Of a stretch of 64,000 nt of DNA, positions 8,517 through 21,239 are shown piece after piece. A model generated the notes under the pieces. That model was not told the origin of the DNA, searched no databases, and saw only the letters and a program-made list of their open reading frames with translations. Position numbers and translations under genes: made by a program. Numbering within the stretch: the stretch's first letter is position 1; each line of letters opens with the position of its first letter. The stretch spans positions 62,001 to 126,000 of the forward strand of contig NZ_VJOY01000012.1 in NCBI RefSeq assembly GCF_007109405.1, given 5' to 3'. The stretch is from Pseudomonas mangiferae. Lineage in GTDB: Bacteria > Pseudomonadota > Gammaproteobacteria > Pseudomonadales > Pseudomonadaceae.

Positions 8517-10988
8517 TCACCAGGTGTATGTGAGCGACGCGGTGACGTTGCGCCCCGAGCCGTAGTAGCAACTGGCGACGCTGCCGCAGGTGGCCACGTA
8601 GAGCTCGTCGGTCAGGTTGCTGGCGTTGAGGGCCACCGCCGTGCCTTTCATGCCCACGCGGCTCAGGTCGTAGCGCACCGCGGCGTCGATGAGGGTGTAG
8701 CCGCGGATGTGGTAGAGGTTGTCCGCGTCGCCGTAGGTGCTGCCGGTGTAGCGCGCGCCGGCGCCCAGACCGAGGCCGGCCAGCGGGCCGTCATGGAACA
8801 CGTAGTCGGCCCAGAGCGAGGCCATGTGCCGCGGCACCTGGGCGAGGCGCTTGCCCAGCTCGCTGCCGGTGCTCTCGGTGATTTCCGCGTCCAGGTAGGT
8901 GTAGCCGCCGGTCAGGCTCAGGCCCTGGGTCAGGGATGCCTTGCCCTCCAGTTCCACGCCGCGGGTGCGGCTTTCGCCGCTCTGCTTGTCGCACAGGCTG
9001 GGCAGGCAGGTGGTGTGGGTCGGGTCGGTGTCGTCCACGGTGATGTTGTTCTGCACCAGGTGGAAGACCGAGAGGGTCAGGTAGCTGTCGCTGCCCTCGG
9101 GCTGGAACTTGATGCCCGCTTCGTACTGCTCGCCCTCGGTGGGCTCGAAGGGCTTGCCGTCCCAGCTTTCGCCCACCGCCGGTTCGAAGGAGGTGGCATA
9201 GCTGACGTAGGGCGCCAGGCCATTGTCGAACAGGTAGGTGGCGCCGGCGCGCCAGGTGAAGGCGTCGTCCTTGGTGACCGTGCGGCTGTCGGTGCGGCGG
9301 TTCAGCTGGTCGTCGTTGAAGTGGTCCTGGCGGCCGCCCAGGGTGAAGCGCCAGTTGTCCAGGGCGATCTGGTCCTGCAGGTAGACGCCGGTCTGGCGGT
9401 TGGTGGTGTCGTAGTCGGTCTGCACCGCCAGGGTCGCCGGCACCCGCGCCACGCCGGTATGGACCGGATGGAAGATGTTGATCGGGGCGATGTTGGGGTG
9501 GTTGCTGATCTTGCGGGTGTGCTCCCAGTCCGCCTGCAGGTAGTCCAGGCCCACCAGGGTGGTGTGCTGCAGCGCGCCGGTGGCGAAGTCCGCCTGCAGG
9601 TGGTTGTCCACCGTTACCGAGCGGGCATCGCCGTCGCCGTAGGCGGCGCGGCGGCGCAGGGTGTGGCCGTCCGGCTGGGTGTCGCCCAGGGATACCGCGC
9701 CCTTGTACAGGGTATCCACGTGGCTGTAGCGCAGGTTCTGGCGGAACGACAGGTTGTCGTTGAGGCGCTGGCTGAAGTCGTAGCCCAGGGACCACTGTTC
9801 GCGGTCGAAGGTGTTCCAGTCCTTCTCGCCGAGGAAGGTGTCGCGGTCGATGCGCCCGTGCGGGGTGCGCAGGGTGCCGGTCATGGGCAGGAACTGGTAG
9901 GTGGAGCCGCCTTCGTCCTTCTGGTACTGGCCCAGCAGGGTCAGCTCGGTGTCCTCGCCGGGCATCCAGGTGAGGCTGGGGGCGATGAAGGTGCGCTGCA
10001 GGTCGGTGTGGTCGACCTGGGCGTTGCCGTCGTTGAACGAGCCGACGATCCGTCCCAGCCAGTCGCCCTGGCTGTCCAGCACGCCGCCGGTGTCCAGGGC
10101 CAGCTTGTACTGGTCGTAGCTGCCGACCTGCAGCATGACCTCGTTGCGCTGGTTGGCATCCGGGCGCTTGCTGACCATGTTCACCAGCCCGCCGGGGGTG
10201 ACCTGGCCGTAGAGCACCGCCGCGGGGCCCTTGATCACTTCCACCCGCTCCAGGCCGTAGCTGTCGAACTGGGTGGTGGTCCACTGGCCGCCGCGCAGGG
10301 TGCGCAGGCCGTCGAGGTACAGGTTGTTGCTCCAGCTGCCGGCGTCGAAGCCGCGCACGCGGATGTCGTCGGCGCGGCTGTCGATGCCCGAGGCCTCGGC
10401 GCGCACGCCGGCGGTGTAGCGGACCGCCTCGGCGACGGTCTGCACGCCACGATCGTTCATGTCGTCACGGGTGACCACCGAGATCGACTGGGGAATCTCC
10501 CGTAGCGCGGTGTCGGTCTTGGTGGCGCTCAGGCTACGCGTGGCCACGTAGCCCTGGACCGGGCCGAGGGCGCGCTCGCTGTCGGCGGCGCTCTGCACCA
10601 CGGTGGTGTCCAGGTTGAGGGCGGCACCGGTGGCGGCCGGCTCCAGGGTCACGGTGTCGGCGTCGGTGAAGCGGTAGGTCAGGCCGCTGCCGGCCAGCAG
10701 GTGGGCCAGGGCCTGTTCCCGGCTCATGCGCCCGCTCACCCCGGGCGAATGCCGGTCGCGGGCCATGGCCGCGTCGAAGAACAGCTGGATGCCGGTGGTC
10801 TCGGTGAACTCCACCAGCGCGGTGCTCAGGGTCTGCGCGGGGATGTCGAACCGCTGCCCCTGGGTCTCGCTGCCCGCGCCGGCGGCGAGGACGGTGCCGG
10901 CGGGCAGGGCCGTGCCGGCCATGGCCAGGGCCAGCAGCAGCGAGGCGCTGCGGGGACGGTGGAAGGGTGATGAGGGTCGCTTGGACAT
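8517..10988 (-). CDS. TonB-dependent ferri-siderophore receptor with STN signalling domain
   Basis: 823-aa outer-membrane receptor: signal peptide (to about residue 36), STN domain (about 46-116) that signals to a FecR-type anti-sigma factor, plug (about 160-270, with PQSISVVTRDDMNDRG and VEVIKGPAAVLYGQ), and a 22-strand barrel ending SGRNVTASLTYTW with the terminal aromatic residue. It is the likely target of the sigma/anti-sigma pair just upstream, so the siderophore should induce its own uptake. Candidate ECF promoter elements lie in the 142-base gap before the start. Relatives include FoxA/FpvA/FiuA-like receptors; the siderophore cannot be named. Confidence 0.92.
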   Translation of the reverse strand: MSKRPSSPFHRPRSASLLLALAMAGTALPAGTVLAAGAGSETQGQRFDIPAQTLSTALVEFTETTGIQLFFDAAMARDRHSPGVSGRMSREQALAHLLAGSGLTYRFTDADTVTLEPAATGAALNLDTTVVQSAADSERALGPVQGYVATRSLSATKTDTALREIPQSISVVTRDDMNDRGVQTVAEAVRYTAGVRAEASGIDSRADDIRVRGFDAGSWSNNLYLDGLRTLRGGQWTTTQFDSYGLERVEVIKGPAAVLYGQVTPGGLVNMVSKRPDANQRNEVMLQVGSYDQYKLALDTGGVLDSQGDWLGRIVGSFNDGNAQVDHTDLQRTFIAPSLTWMPGEDTELTLLGQYQKDEGGSTYQFLPMTGTLRTPHGRIDRDTFLGEKDWNTFDREQWSLGYDFSQRLNDNLSFRQNLRYSHVDTLYKGAVSLGDTQPDGHTLRRRAAYGDGDARSVTVDNHLQADFATGALQHTTLVGLDYLQADWEHTRKISNHPNIAPINIFHPVHTGVARVPATLAVQTDYDTTNRQTGVYLQDQIALDNWRFTLGGRQDHFNDDQLNRRTDSRTVTKDDAFTWRAGATYLFDNGLAPYVSYATSFEPAVGESWDGKPFEPTEGEQYEAGIKFQPEGSDSYLTLSVFHLVQNNITVDDTDPTHTTCLPSLCDKQSGESRTRGVELEGKASLTQGLSLTGGYTYLDAEITESTGSELGKRLAQVPRHMASLWADYVFHDGPLAGLGLGAGARYTGSTYGDADNLYHIRGYTLIDAAVRYDLSRVGMKGTAVALNASNLTDELYVATCGSVASCYYGSGRNVTASLTYTW

Positions 10989-11079
10989 GGTGGTGGTTCT
11001 CCCCGATGCTCGCCGCGCAGGGCGCGAGCGAGGCTTAAGATATCAAATGCGAAAAAATCTTATTTGATAATTCGCCCCA

Positions 11080-11115
11080 CTAAGACGGGCGAGCAGCGGG
11101 TGGAGCATTAGTCCC
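11080..11115 (-). promoter_or_regulatory. Candidate iron-starvation ECF sigma promoter of the receptor gene
   Basis: On the minus strand, GGACTAAT (11114-11107) is followed after 19 bases by CGTCTTAG (11087-11080). The CGT core resembles the -10 of PvdS-type iron-starvation sigma factors and TAAT resembles their -35, but spacing is longer than the usual 16-17. Placement, about 90 bases before the receptor start, is reasonable. Confidence 0.3.
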
Positions 11116-11130
11116 AGGGCAAAATTTTTT

Positions 11131-12075
11131 TCAGGACGCGGGTCGCACCAGCACCAGCCAGTCGGTGGCGCGGGTCAGCCGCACCGGCAGGACCCGGGCG
11201 ATGGTGCGCAGGGCGGCGTCCGGGTCGTCGGTGCGGAACACCGCAGTCACCGGCTGCCGCGCCAGCGCCGGGTCGGTGACCAGGATGCGGCCGTGGCGAT
11301 AGCGCTGCAGTTCGGCCAGCACGTCGACCAGGGGCGCCTCAACGAACACCAGCCGGTCCCGGCGCCAGGCCAGGGCGCGGCGCAGGTCCACCGGTTCCGC
11401 CGGGTGCAGGCCGGCGTCGTCGTAGCGCACCTGCTGGCCGCGGCCGAGGGTGTCGTGGGCTGCGCCGGCCTCCACCGCCACCTGGTGCTCGGTGACTGTC
11501 AGGCTGGCTTGGTCGCCGTCGCGGCGCACGGCGAAGGCGGTGCCCAGGGCACGCCCGCGCAGGGGGCCGGCGTCCACCACGAAGGGCCGGGCCGGGTCGG
11601 GGCTCACCTCGAAGTACGCTTCGCCGCGGTACAGGTGAATGCGCCGGCGGTCGGCGCTGAAATCCACCGACAGGGCACTGTCGCTGCCCAGTTCGATGCG
11701 CGACCCGTCGGCCAGGGTCAGGTGGCGATGCTCGCCGACGCCGCTGCGGTAGTCCGCCAGCACCCCGGTGCGCAGCATCGATCCGACGCCCAGGGCCAGC
11801 AGCAGGCAGGCCGCGGCGGCCAGCAGCGAACGGCGTCGCCGGGTACGCCGTACCGGCTGGGCGGAAGGTGGAGGTGCGAGATGCGGCGCCAGGTCGTCCA
11901 GGCGCCGCCAGAGGCGCTGCGCCCGCTGCCAGGCGGCGCGGTGGTCGGCGGAGGTCTCCAGCCAGGCCGCGAAGGCCGCCCGGTCCGCCGCGCTGGCCGC
12001 CTCGTCCTGCAGCCGCACCAGCCAGGCCAGGGCTTCTTCTGCAAGGCTGTCGGTGGGCAACGGCGGCGCGCTCAT
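11131..12075 (-). CDS. fecR: FecR-family anti-sigma/transmembrane sensor
   Basis: 314-aa regulator with a cytoplasmic N-terminal domain (about 1-80, ALAWLVRLQDEAASAADRAA and ATWL-type DUF4880 motif), one membrane helix (about 90-107, SLLAAAACLLLALGVGSML), and a periplasmic FecR domain (about 118-215) with C-terminal STN-like part. It should hold the ECF sigma factor inactive until the receptor STN domain signals. Start overlaps the sigma gene stop (ATGA). The symbol is used in the family sense only. Confidence 0.9.
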   Translation of the reverse strand: MSAPPLPTDSLAEEALAWLVRLQDEAASAADRAAFAAWLETSADHRAAWQRAQRLWRRLDDLAPHLAPPPSAQPVRRTRRRRSLLAAAACLLLALGVGSMLRTGVLADYRSGVGEHRHLTLADGSRIELGSDSALSVDFSADRRRIHLYRGEAYFEVSPDPARPFVVDAGPLRGRALGTAFAVRRDGDQASLTVTEHQVAVEAGAAHDTLGRGQQVRYDDAGLHPAEPVDLRRALAWRRDRLVFVEAPLVDVLAELQRYRHGRILVTDPALARQPVTAVFRTDDPDAALRTIARVLPVRLTRATDWLVLVRPAS

Positions 12076-12593
12076 CGGTCGCGCTCCGAGGCGTCGTCGC
12101 CCATGCAGCGTTCCAGGGTGGCCAGGGCCTTGACCATATGCACCATCACGGTGTTCTTGGCGATGCCCAGGCGGCTGGCGATCTCCGCGTAGGAGAGCTC
12201 CTCGAACTTGGCCAGCATGAACACCTCGCGGCAGCGGGGCGGCAGGTTGTCCACCTCCCGCAGCAGGCGCGCCAGCTCGCTGCGCTGCAGGGCCTCGGCT
12301 TCCGGGGTGGGCTTGGGGTCGGCGATGGCGTCGACGGTAGCGGCATCGGCCTCCACCTCGACCCCCAGCCCGGCGTGGCGCTGGTGGTCGAAGGCCAGGT
12401 TGGAGGCAATGCGGAACAGGTAGGCGCGGGGGTTGCCGATGCCCGCCGTCTCGCGGCCGGCCAGGCGCAGCCAGGTTTCCTGGGCCAGGTCCTCGGCGAG
12501 GGCGGCGCAGCCCAGGCGCCGGGCGAGAAAGCGGGTCAGGGCGGCGCGTTGCTCAGTGAAGGCGTACAGCAGTTTTTCGCGATCCTTGAACAT
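12072..12593 (-). CDS. fecI: FecI-type ECF sigma factor
   Basis: 173-aa ECF sigma factor: region 2 at about residues 12-78 (LAEDLAQETWLRL, PRAYLFRIASNLAFDHQR) and region 4 at about 110-165 (LPPRCREVFMLAKFEELSYAEIA, then IASRLGIAKNTVMVHMVKAL). It is the first gene of the locus and lies 45 bases from a good Fur-box match, so iron limitation probably turns it on. It pairs with the overlapping fecR gene and probably directs transcription of the TonB receptor operon. Confidence 0.92.
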   Translation of the reverse strand: MFKDREKLLYAFTEQRAALTRFLARRLGCAALAEDLAQETWLRLAGRETAGIGNPRAYLFRIASNLAFDHQRHAGLGVEVEADAATVDAIADPKPTPEAEALQRSELARLLREVDNLPPRCREVFMLAKFEELSYAEIASRLGIAKNTVMVHMVKALATLERCMGDDASERDR

Positions 12594-12637
12594 CGCCAGT
12601 GACCGGGCTGGGCAAAAAGGGCGGCCACTGTAGCGTC

Positions 12638-12656
12638 TATGAGATCGATTCTCAAT
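12638..12656 (-). promoter_or_regulatory. Fur box upstream of the ECF sigma gene
   Basis: The 19 bases form an inverted repeat TGAGA-N5-TCTCA (minus strand TGAGAATCGATCTCA), close to the Pseudomonas Fur consensus built on TGAGAATnATTCTCA. It sits 45 bases upstream of the sigma factor start, in the right place to repress it when iron is plentiful. Confidence 0.7.
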
Positions 12657-12683
12657 CCTAAGTGGCGTGCGCCCCCCCGGCCC

Positions 12684-13538
12684 TCAACCAGCCAGGCGGC
12701 CAGCCCGGTAGTCGCGCAGCGCCTGGTCGATCTCCTCCCGGCTGTTCATCACGAACGGCCCGTATTGCACGATGGGCTCCCCCAGCGGGCGGCCGGCCAG
12801 CAGCAGGACCCGGGCGCCGTCGGCGCTGTCCAGGATCAGCTCGCCCGCGTCGCCGAGCCGCGCCAGGTGACCCTTGGCCACCGTCTCGCCGCCCACCTGC
12901 AGCGCACCTTCGAACACGTACAGCAGGACCCGCAGGCCATCGGCCAGGCGCGGCGCGACCCGTGCGCCGGGCGCCAGGGTCAGGTCGTACAGCTGGGGGT
13001 CGGTGACCGGGCGCCGGACTGCGCCTTCGACCTGCACCTGGCCATCGTCGAAGTGCCCGGCGATCACCCGCACGGCGCTGCCACCGGCCAACGGGCGATG
13101 GGGAATCTCGTCCGGATCGAAGTCCCGGTAGGACGGCTCGCCCAGCTTGTCCCGCGCCGGCAGGTTCAGCCACAGCTGGAAACCGCGCATGGTGCCTTCC
13201 TGCTGTTCCGGCATCTCGCTGTGAATGATGCCGCGGGCCGCGGTCATCCATTGCACGCCGCCGTTGCGCAGCAGGCCCACATTGCCCAGGTGATCCTCGT
13301 GGCGCATGCGCCCCTCGATCATGTAGGTGACGGTCTCGAAACCGCGGTGGGGATGGGGTGGGAAGCCGGCGACGTAGTCGTCGGGGTTGGCGGAGCCGAA
13401 TTCGTCCAGCATCAGGAACGGGTCGAAGCGCCCGTCGCCGGGCTCGGCCAGCACGCGGGTCAGGTTGACCCCGGCGCCGTCGGACGTGGCGCGGCCCTGG
13501 CTCTGGGCGATGATGGTACGCACGGTGGGGGATGACAT
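12684..13538 (-). CDS. Pirin family protein (bicupin)
   Basis: 284-aa bicupin of the pirin family. The N-terminal cupin carries the metal-binding set around PPHPHRGFETVTYMIEG, GGVQWMTAARGIIHSEMPE; bacterial pirins include quercetinase-active enzymes and regulators, so the true role is open. ATG at 13538 is chosen because a strong GAGGAGG lies six bases before it; the frame opens five codons earlier. It lies between the siderophore locus and glpD, with no clear operon partner. Confidence 0.9.
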   Translation of the reverse strand: MSSPTVRTIIAQSQGRATSDGAGVNLTRVLAEPGDGRFDPFLMLDEFGSANPDDYVAGFPPHPHRGFETVTYMIEGRMRHEDHLGNVGLLRNGGVQWMTAARGIIHSEMPEQQEGTMRGFQLWLNLPARDKLGEPSYRDFDPDEIPHRPLAGGSAVRVIAGHFDDGQVQVEGAVRRPVTDPQLYDLTLAPGARVAPRLADGLRVLLYVFEGALQVGGETVAKGHLARLGDAGELILDSADGARVLLLAGRPLGEPIVQYGPFVMNSREEIDQALRDYRAGRLAG

Positions 13539-13638
13539 GGCAAACCTCCTCATCAGGTGTGAGGCGGATGCTAAAGCAGGAAATACAATGGATGGTCTCT
13601 GTTTTTACGTAGAAACCATCCGGATTTTGGATGGGTTC

Positions 13639-15177
13639 TCAGGCGGCGCTGCTTTCCACCACCGAGCCCCGGTGTTCTTCCAAGTATTGGGCGAGGGCGT
13701 CCCGCTGCGACGGGCTCAGCTCCAGACCGAGCTTGGTCCGCCGCCAGAGGATGTCGTCCAGCTCACGGGCCCATTCCTCGCGACGCAGGTAGTCCACCTC
13801 GCGGGCATGCAGGCCGGCGCCGAAGTCCTGGCCCAGGTCGTCGAGGCTGTTAGCGCCTTCCAGCAATGTCCAGGCACGACTGCCATAGGTGGTGCTCCAG
13901 CGGCTGGCGAGCGCCGCGGGCAGCCAGGGGTTGTGGGCCTGCAGGCGTGCGGCCAGGGCCTGCGGGTCGTCCATGTCCTCGCCACCGGGCAATGGCGTGG
14001 CGGCGGTCCAGCTGGCCCCCAGGCGCGGGAAATGCGGGGCCAGGAGCGCCATGGCCGACTCGGCCAGCTTGCGGTAGGTGGTCAGCTTGCCGCCGAATAC
14101 CGACAGCAGGGGCGCCTCGCCGGCCTCGCCGGATGTGGACAGGGTGTAGTCGCGGGTGATGGCCGAGGGCTCGTCCGACTCGTCGTCGCAGAGGGGGCGC
14201 ACCCCGGAGAAGGTATGGAGGATCTGGCTGCGGTCCAGGGGGCGGGTGAAATGGGCGTTCACCACCGCCAGCAGGTAGTCGATCTCTTCGTCGCTGATGC
14301 GCACCTGGGCCGGGTCGCCCTGGTACTCCCGGTCGGTGGTGCCGATCAGGGTGTAGCGGTCCAGGTAGGGGATGGCGAAGACGATGCGGCGGTCTTCGTT
14401 CTGCAGGATGTAGGCGTGGGTGCCTTCGTACAGGCGCGGCACCACGATGTGGCTGCCCTGGATCAGGCGGATGCCGTAGGGCGAGCGCTGCTTGAGGTCT
14501 TCCTTGATGAAGCGCGCCACCCAGGGGCCGGCGGCGTTCACCAGGGCGCGGGCGCGGATCGCGTAGCGGCTGCCATCGGCCCGCTCCAGCTCGATGTCCC
14601 AGAGGTCCTTGCTGCGCCGGGCACTGAGGCAGCGGGTACGGGTGTGGAGGTGGGCACCGTGTTCCCGGGCGGCCATGGCGTTGAGCACCACCAGACGGGC
14701 GTCGTCCACCCAGCAGTCGGCGTATTCGAACCCGCGGGCGATTTCCGCCTTCAGCGGGCTGGTTGCGTCGAAGCGCAGGCCGCGGGAGGCTTTCAGGCGC
14801 TGGCGCTTGCCCAGGTTGTCGTAGAGGAACAGCCCCGCGCGGATCATCCAGGCCGGCCGCAGGTGGGGGCGGTGGGGCAGGACGAAGCGCATCGGCTTGA
14901 CGATATGGGGAGCCTTGGCCAGCAGCACCTCGCGTTCGGCGAGGGCCTCGCGGACCAGGCGAAATTCGTAGTGCTCCAAATAGCGCAGGCCGCCGTGGAT
15001 CAGCTTGCTGCTGGCGGACGAGGTGTGCTGGGCGAGGTCGTCCTTTTCGCAAAGGAACACGGAAAGCCCGCGACCCGCGGCGTCCGCGGCGATCCCCACA
15101 CCATTGATACCGCCCCCGACCACGGCGAGATCGTAGACTTCGGCGAGCGGGGTGGAGGATGAAGGCGTTGGGTTCAT
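13639..15177 (-). CDS. glpD: Aerobic glycerol-3-phosphate dehydrogenase
   Basis: 512-aa membrane-associated flavoenzyme oxidising sn-glycerol-3-phosphate to DHAP and passing electrons to quinone. FAD dinucleotide motif GGGINGVG at residues 21-28, then SSASSKLIHGGLRYLEHYEF, and the C-terminal GGKLTTYRKLAESAM segment are all present. ATG at 15177 gives the family N-terminus with GGGGA as ribosome-binding site; the longer open frame from 15318 runs through the regulatory region. Two GlpR-like boxes lie upstream. Confidence 0.97.
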   Translation of the reverse strand: MNPTPSSSTPLAEVYDLAVVGGGINGVGIAADAAGRGLSVFLCEKDDLAQHTSSASSKLIHGGLRYLEHYEFRLVREALAEREVLLAKAPHIVKPMRFVLPHRPHLRPAWMIRAGLFLYDNLGKRQRLKASRGLRFDATSPLKAEIARGFEYADCWVDDARLVVLNAMAAREHGAHLHTRTRCLSARRSKDLWDIELERADGSRYAIRARALVNAAGPWVARFIKEDLKQRSPYGIRLIQGSHIVVPRLYEGTHAYILQNEDRRIVFAIPYLDRYTLIGTTDREYQGDPAQVRISDEEIDYLLAVVNAHFTRPLDRSQILHTFSGVRPLCDDESDEPSAITRDYTLSTSGEAGEAPLLSVFGGKLTTYRKLAESAMALLAPHFPRLGASWTAATPLPGGEDMDDPQALAARLQAHNPWLPAALASRWSTTYGSRAWTLLEGANSLDDLGQDFGAGLHAREVDYLRREEWARELDDILWRRTKLGLELSPSQRDALAQYLEEHRGSVVESSAA

Positions 15178-15211
15178 GGGCGGTTCCCCGGTGTCGAAAA
15201 TGAACGCGTTT

Positions 15212-15229
15212 ATGTTCGAATACGAAAAT
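15212..15229. promoter_or_regulatory. GlpR operator candidate 1 upstream of glpD
   Basis: ATGTTCGAATACGAAAAT contains TTCG-N4-CGAA, the half-site arrangement of Pseudomonas GlpR operators (TTCG/CGAA with AT-rich centre). It lies 35 bases before the glpD start, where it could block transcription in the absence of glycerol-3-phosphate. Confidence 0.55.
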
Positions 15230-15265
15230 AGCTTAGTCGAGTGCACGGATATTGACCAGCCCGGG

Positions 15266-15277
15266 TTCGTATTCGAT
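15266..15277. promoter_or_regulatory. GlpR operator candidate 2 upstream of glpD
   Basis: TTCGTATTCGAT is a second TTCG-N4-CGA(A/T) element 51 bases from the first, a spacing close to five helical turns; paired operators are common for DeoR-family repressors. Confidence 0.45.
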
Positions 15278-15390
15278 CGGTCGGCGTCGTCCAAAAAAGG
15301 CAGCCGCCACCGGGCCATGCCCCTGGATAGGGTGGCCGGAGGGTGAAGAAAGGGGGAGTGCGTCGGCCGGCGGAAGGCCGGCCCTTGGGC

Positions 15391-16146
15391 TCAGACCAGG
15401 TCCAGGTGGACCTTGTGCTGGGCCATCAGGCGCGTCACCGAGGGCGGTGGCGGGCTGTCGCTGAAGACCCGGGTGACCAGGCTGATGGGCCCCAGGCGCA
15501 CCACGGCGTTGCGGCCGAACTTGCTGGAGTCGGCAGCCAGGAACACCTGCCGGGCGTTATCGATGATGGCCTGGGACACGCGCACTTCCTGGTAGTCAAA
15601 GTCCAGCAGGCTGCCATCCTCGTCGATGCCGCTGATGCCCACCAGGGCGAAGTCCACGCGGAACTGCTGGATGAAGTCCACCGCCGCCTGACCGACGATG
15701 CCGCCGTCGCTGCGCACCGTGCCGCCCGCCACCAGGACTTCGAAGTCCTCCTTGCCGGCGAGGATGGTGGCCACGTGCAGGTTGTTGGTGATGATCTTCA
15801 GGTGGCGGTGATCCAGCAGCGCCCGGGCGATGGCCTCGGTGGTGGTGCCGATGTTGATGAACAGCGAGGCATTGTCCGGCACCAGGCGGGCGATGGCCTC
15901 GGCGATGCGCTGCTTCTCGTCGCGCATCTGGTCGGCGCGCATGGTATAGGCCGTGTTCTCGATACTGGAGTCGTAGGCCGCGCCCCCGTGGTAGCGGCGC
16001 AGCAGGCCCTGTTCGGCCAACTGGTTGATGTCGCGGCGGATGGTCTGCGGGGTGACCGCGAACATCTGGGCCATCTCTTCGATACTCAGATAGCCGCGCT
16101 CGCGGACCTCCTGGATGATGCTCTGCTGTCGTGGAGGCAGGTTCAT
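15391..16146 (-). CDS. glpR: DeoR-family glycerol-3-phosphate regulon repressor
   Basis: 251-aa DeoR-type repressor: winged HTH at about residues 5-58 ([20 protein letters not shown]) and a sugar-phosphate-binding domain ([16 protein letters not shown], later [20 protein letters not shown]). Sn-glycerol-3-phosphate is the inducer in the family. ATG at 16146 gives the standard N-terminus MNLPPRQQ. It sits between glpK and glpD in the pseudomonad glpFKRD order, and GlpR-like boxes occur before glpD and glpF. Confidence 0.95.
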   Translation of the reverse strand: MNLPPRQQSIIQEVRERGYLSIEEMAQMFAVTPQTIRRDINQLAEQGLLRRYHGGAAYDSSIENTAYTMRADQMRDEKQRIAEAIARLVPDNASLFINIGTTTEAIARALLDHRHLKIITNNLHVATILAGKEDFEVLVAGGTVRSDGGIVGQAAVDFIQQFRVDFALVGISGIDEDGSLLDFDYQEVRVSQAIIDNARQVFLAADSSKFGRNAVVRLGPISLVTRVFSDSPPPPSVTRLMAQHKVHLDLV

Positions 16147-16283
16147 TCGTCGTTCTCGTGCGGCCGGGCCCGGGTCCCAGGAAAGTCCCCAAGGATGCCG
16201 CACGAGGGCACCCGCTGTCAGCCGCCCATATGCGGGCGACTGGCAGCGGGTGGGCAAAGGGCCGGCCCCGGAGGGGCGTCGCC

Positions 16284-18717
<2,434 letters not shown>

Positions 18718-18769
18718 GGAGGGTCCCTCTCTCTGTTCTTGTATTTATGGCGGGTTGCCGGGAAGATTG

Positions 18770-18837
18770 TTCAGATTCGAAAAAATATAGTCAGAAAGGA
18801 ATGCTGTCAAAGCGCGAAGGTGAACGTTCGGACCGAA
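18770..18837. promoter_or_regulatory. GlpR-like operator region upstream of glpF
   Basis: TTCAGATTCGAA at 18770-18781 matches TTCG-N4-CGAA with one mismatch, and TTCGGACCGAA at 18827-18837 is a TTCG-N3-CGAA variant. Both lie in the glpF/ybaK divergent gap. They resemble the sites before glpD and would let one repressor control both ends of the glp block. Confidence 0.4.
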
Positions 18838-18995
18838 ACGGACCGGTGGGTTTCAGGCGCGCTGGGGTTTGTGAAGCGCTTGGCAGAACTGCTGAGACGG
18901 CCGTCACGAACGGCCTTGAGCGGCATGCCGGCATGGGCGCTGGCGAGCCGATGGCTTAAGGTGAGCGCCTGCCGTCCGTCCTGTCCGGAGTAGCC

Positions 18996-19466
18996 ATGAC
19001 CCCCGCCATCGACTTGTTGAAGAAAGCCCGCGCCGAGCATCGAGTGCACAGCTACAGCCACGACCCAAAGGCGCCGTCCTACGGCCTGGAGGCCGCGGAA
19101 AAGCTGGGGCTGGACCCGGCGCGGGTGTTCAAGACCCTGCTGGCGGCCACCGAGAAGGGCGAGTTGCTGGTGGCGGTGGTGCCGGTGTGCGGCAGCCTGG
19201 ACCTGAAGGCCCTGGCCACCGCCGCCGGGGCGAAGAAGGCGGACATGGCCGACCCCCAGGCGGCCCAGCGCGCCACCGGCTACCTGGTGGGAGGCATCAG
19301 CCCACTGGGCCAGAAGAAGCGCCTGCGCACCTTCATAGACGACAGCGCGCAGCAGTACCCGAGCATCCATGTCAGCGCCGGCCGGCGCGGCCTGGAAGTG
19401 GAATTGAGCGCGGCGGTGCTGGCCGAACACACCCAGGCCCGCTTCGCCGCCATCGGCCGACCATGA
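18996..19466 (+). CDS. ybaK: Cys-tRNA(Pro)/Cys-tRNA(Cys) deacylase YbaK
   Basis: 156-aa YbaK/EbsC family protein, a trans-editing enzyme that hydrolyses mischarged Cys-tRNA(Pro). The catalytic Lys-containing segment ([20 protein letters not shown]) and the [16 protein letters not shown] motif are present. It starts 278 bases from glpF on the opposite strand and is followed 55 bases later by a second glycerol kinase gene. Its position between the two kinase genes matches the arrangement I recall in P. aeruginosa. Confidence 0.93.
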   Translation: MTPAIDLLKKARAEHRVHSYSHDPKAPSYGLEAAEKLGLDPARVFKTLLAATEKGELLVAVVPVCGSLDLKALATAAGAKKADMADPQAAQRATGYLVGGISPLGQKKRLRTFIDDSAQQYPSIHVSAGRRGLEVELSAAVLAEHTQARFAAIGRP

Positions 19467-19521
19467 CAACCTGCCGCCGGGTCCTCCCGGCGGTTTTCCT
19501 CCATCCGTTCCCAGGGGTTTT

Positions 19522-21009
<1,488 letters not shown>

Positions 21010-21239
21010 GGCCATCTCGCCGAGCCGGTCGGGGGGGGGCGCCGGCTCATCGGCATGAGCCAGGAGGACGGTCACGGCGCGGAGCGGTCGCGATGCCCGC
21101 TGCGCCGCACGCCTCCGAGGCGGCGGCCACCGTCCGCGAACACCGGCGCCACGTGTCCGGCGAAATCCGGCCAAAGTGTACGGGGCGCCGGCAGGGCGGG
21201 GTGGGCATGCTCGGTGGGCCTTTTCATCGGAGATACGCC

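Noticed and set aside
8292-10505. 737-codon plus-strand open frame
   Set aside because: Antisense shadow of the TonB receptor gene; Ala/Gly/Val-rich with no recognisable domain.
21014-21058. GC-rich hairpin after the second glycerol kinase
   Set aside because: The arms are bulged and no T-run follows, so it is not called a terminator.
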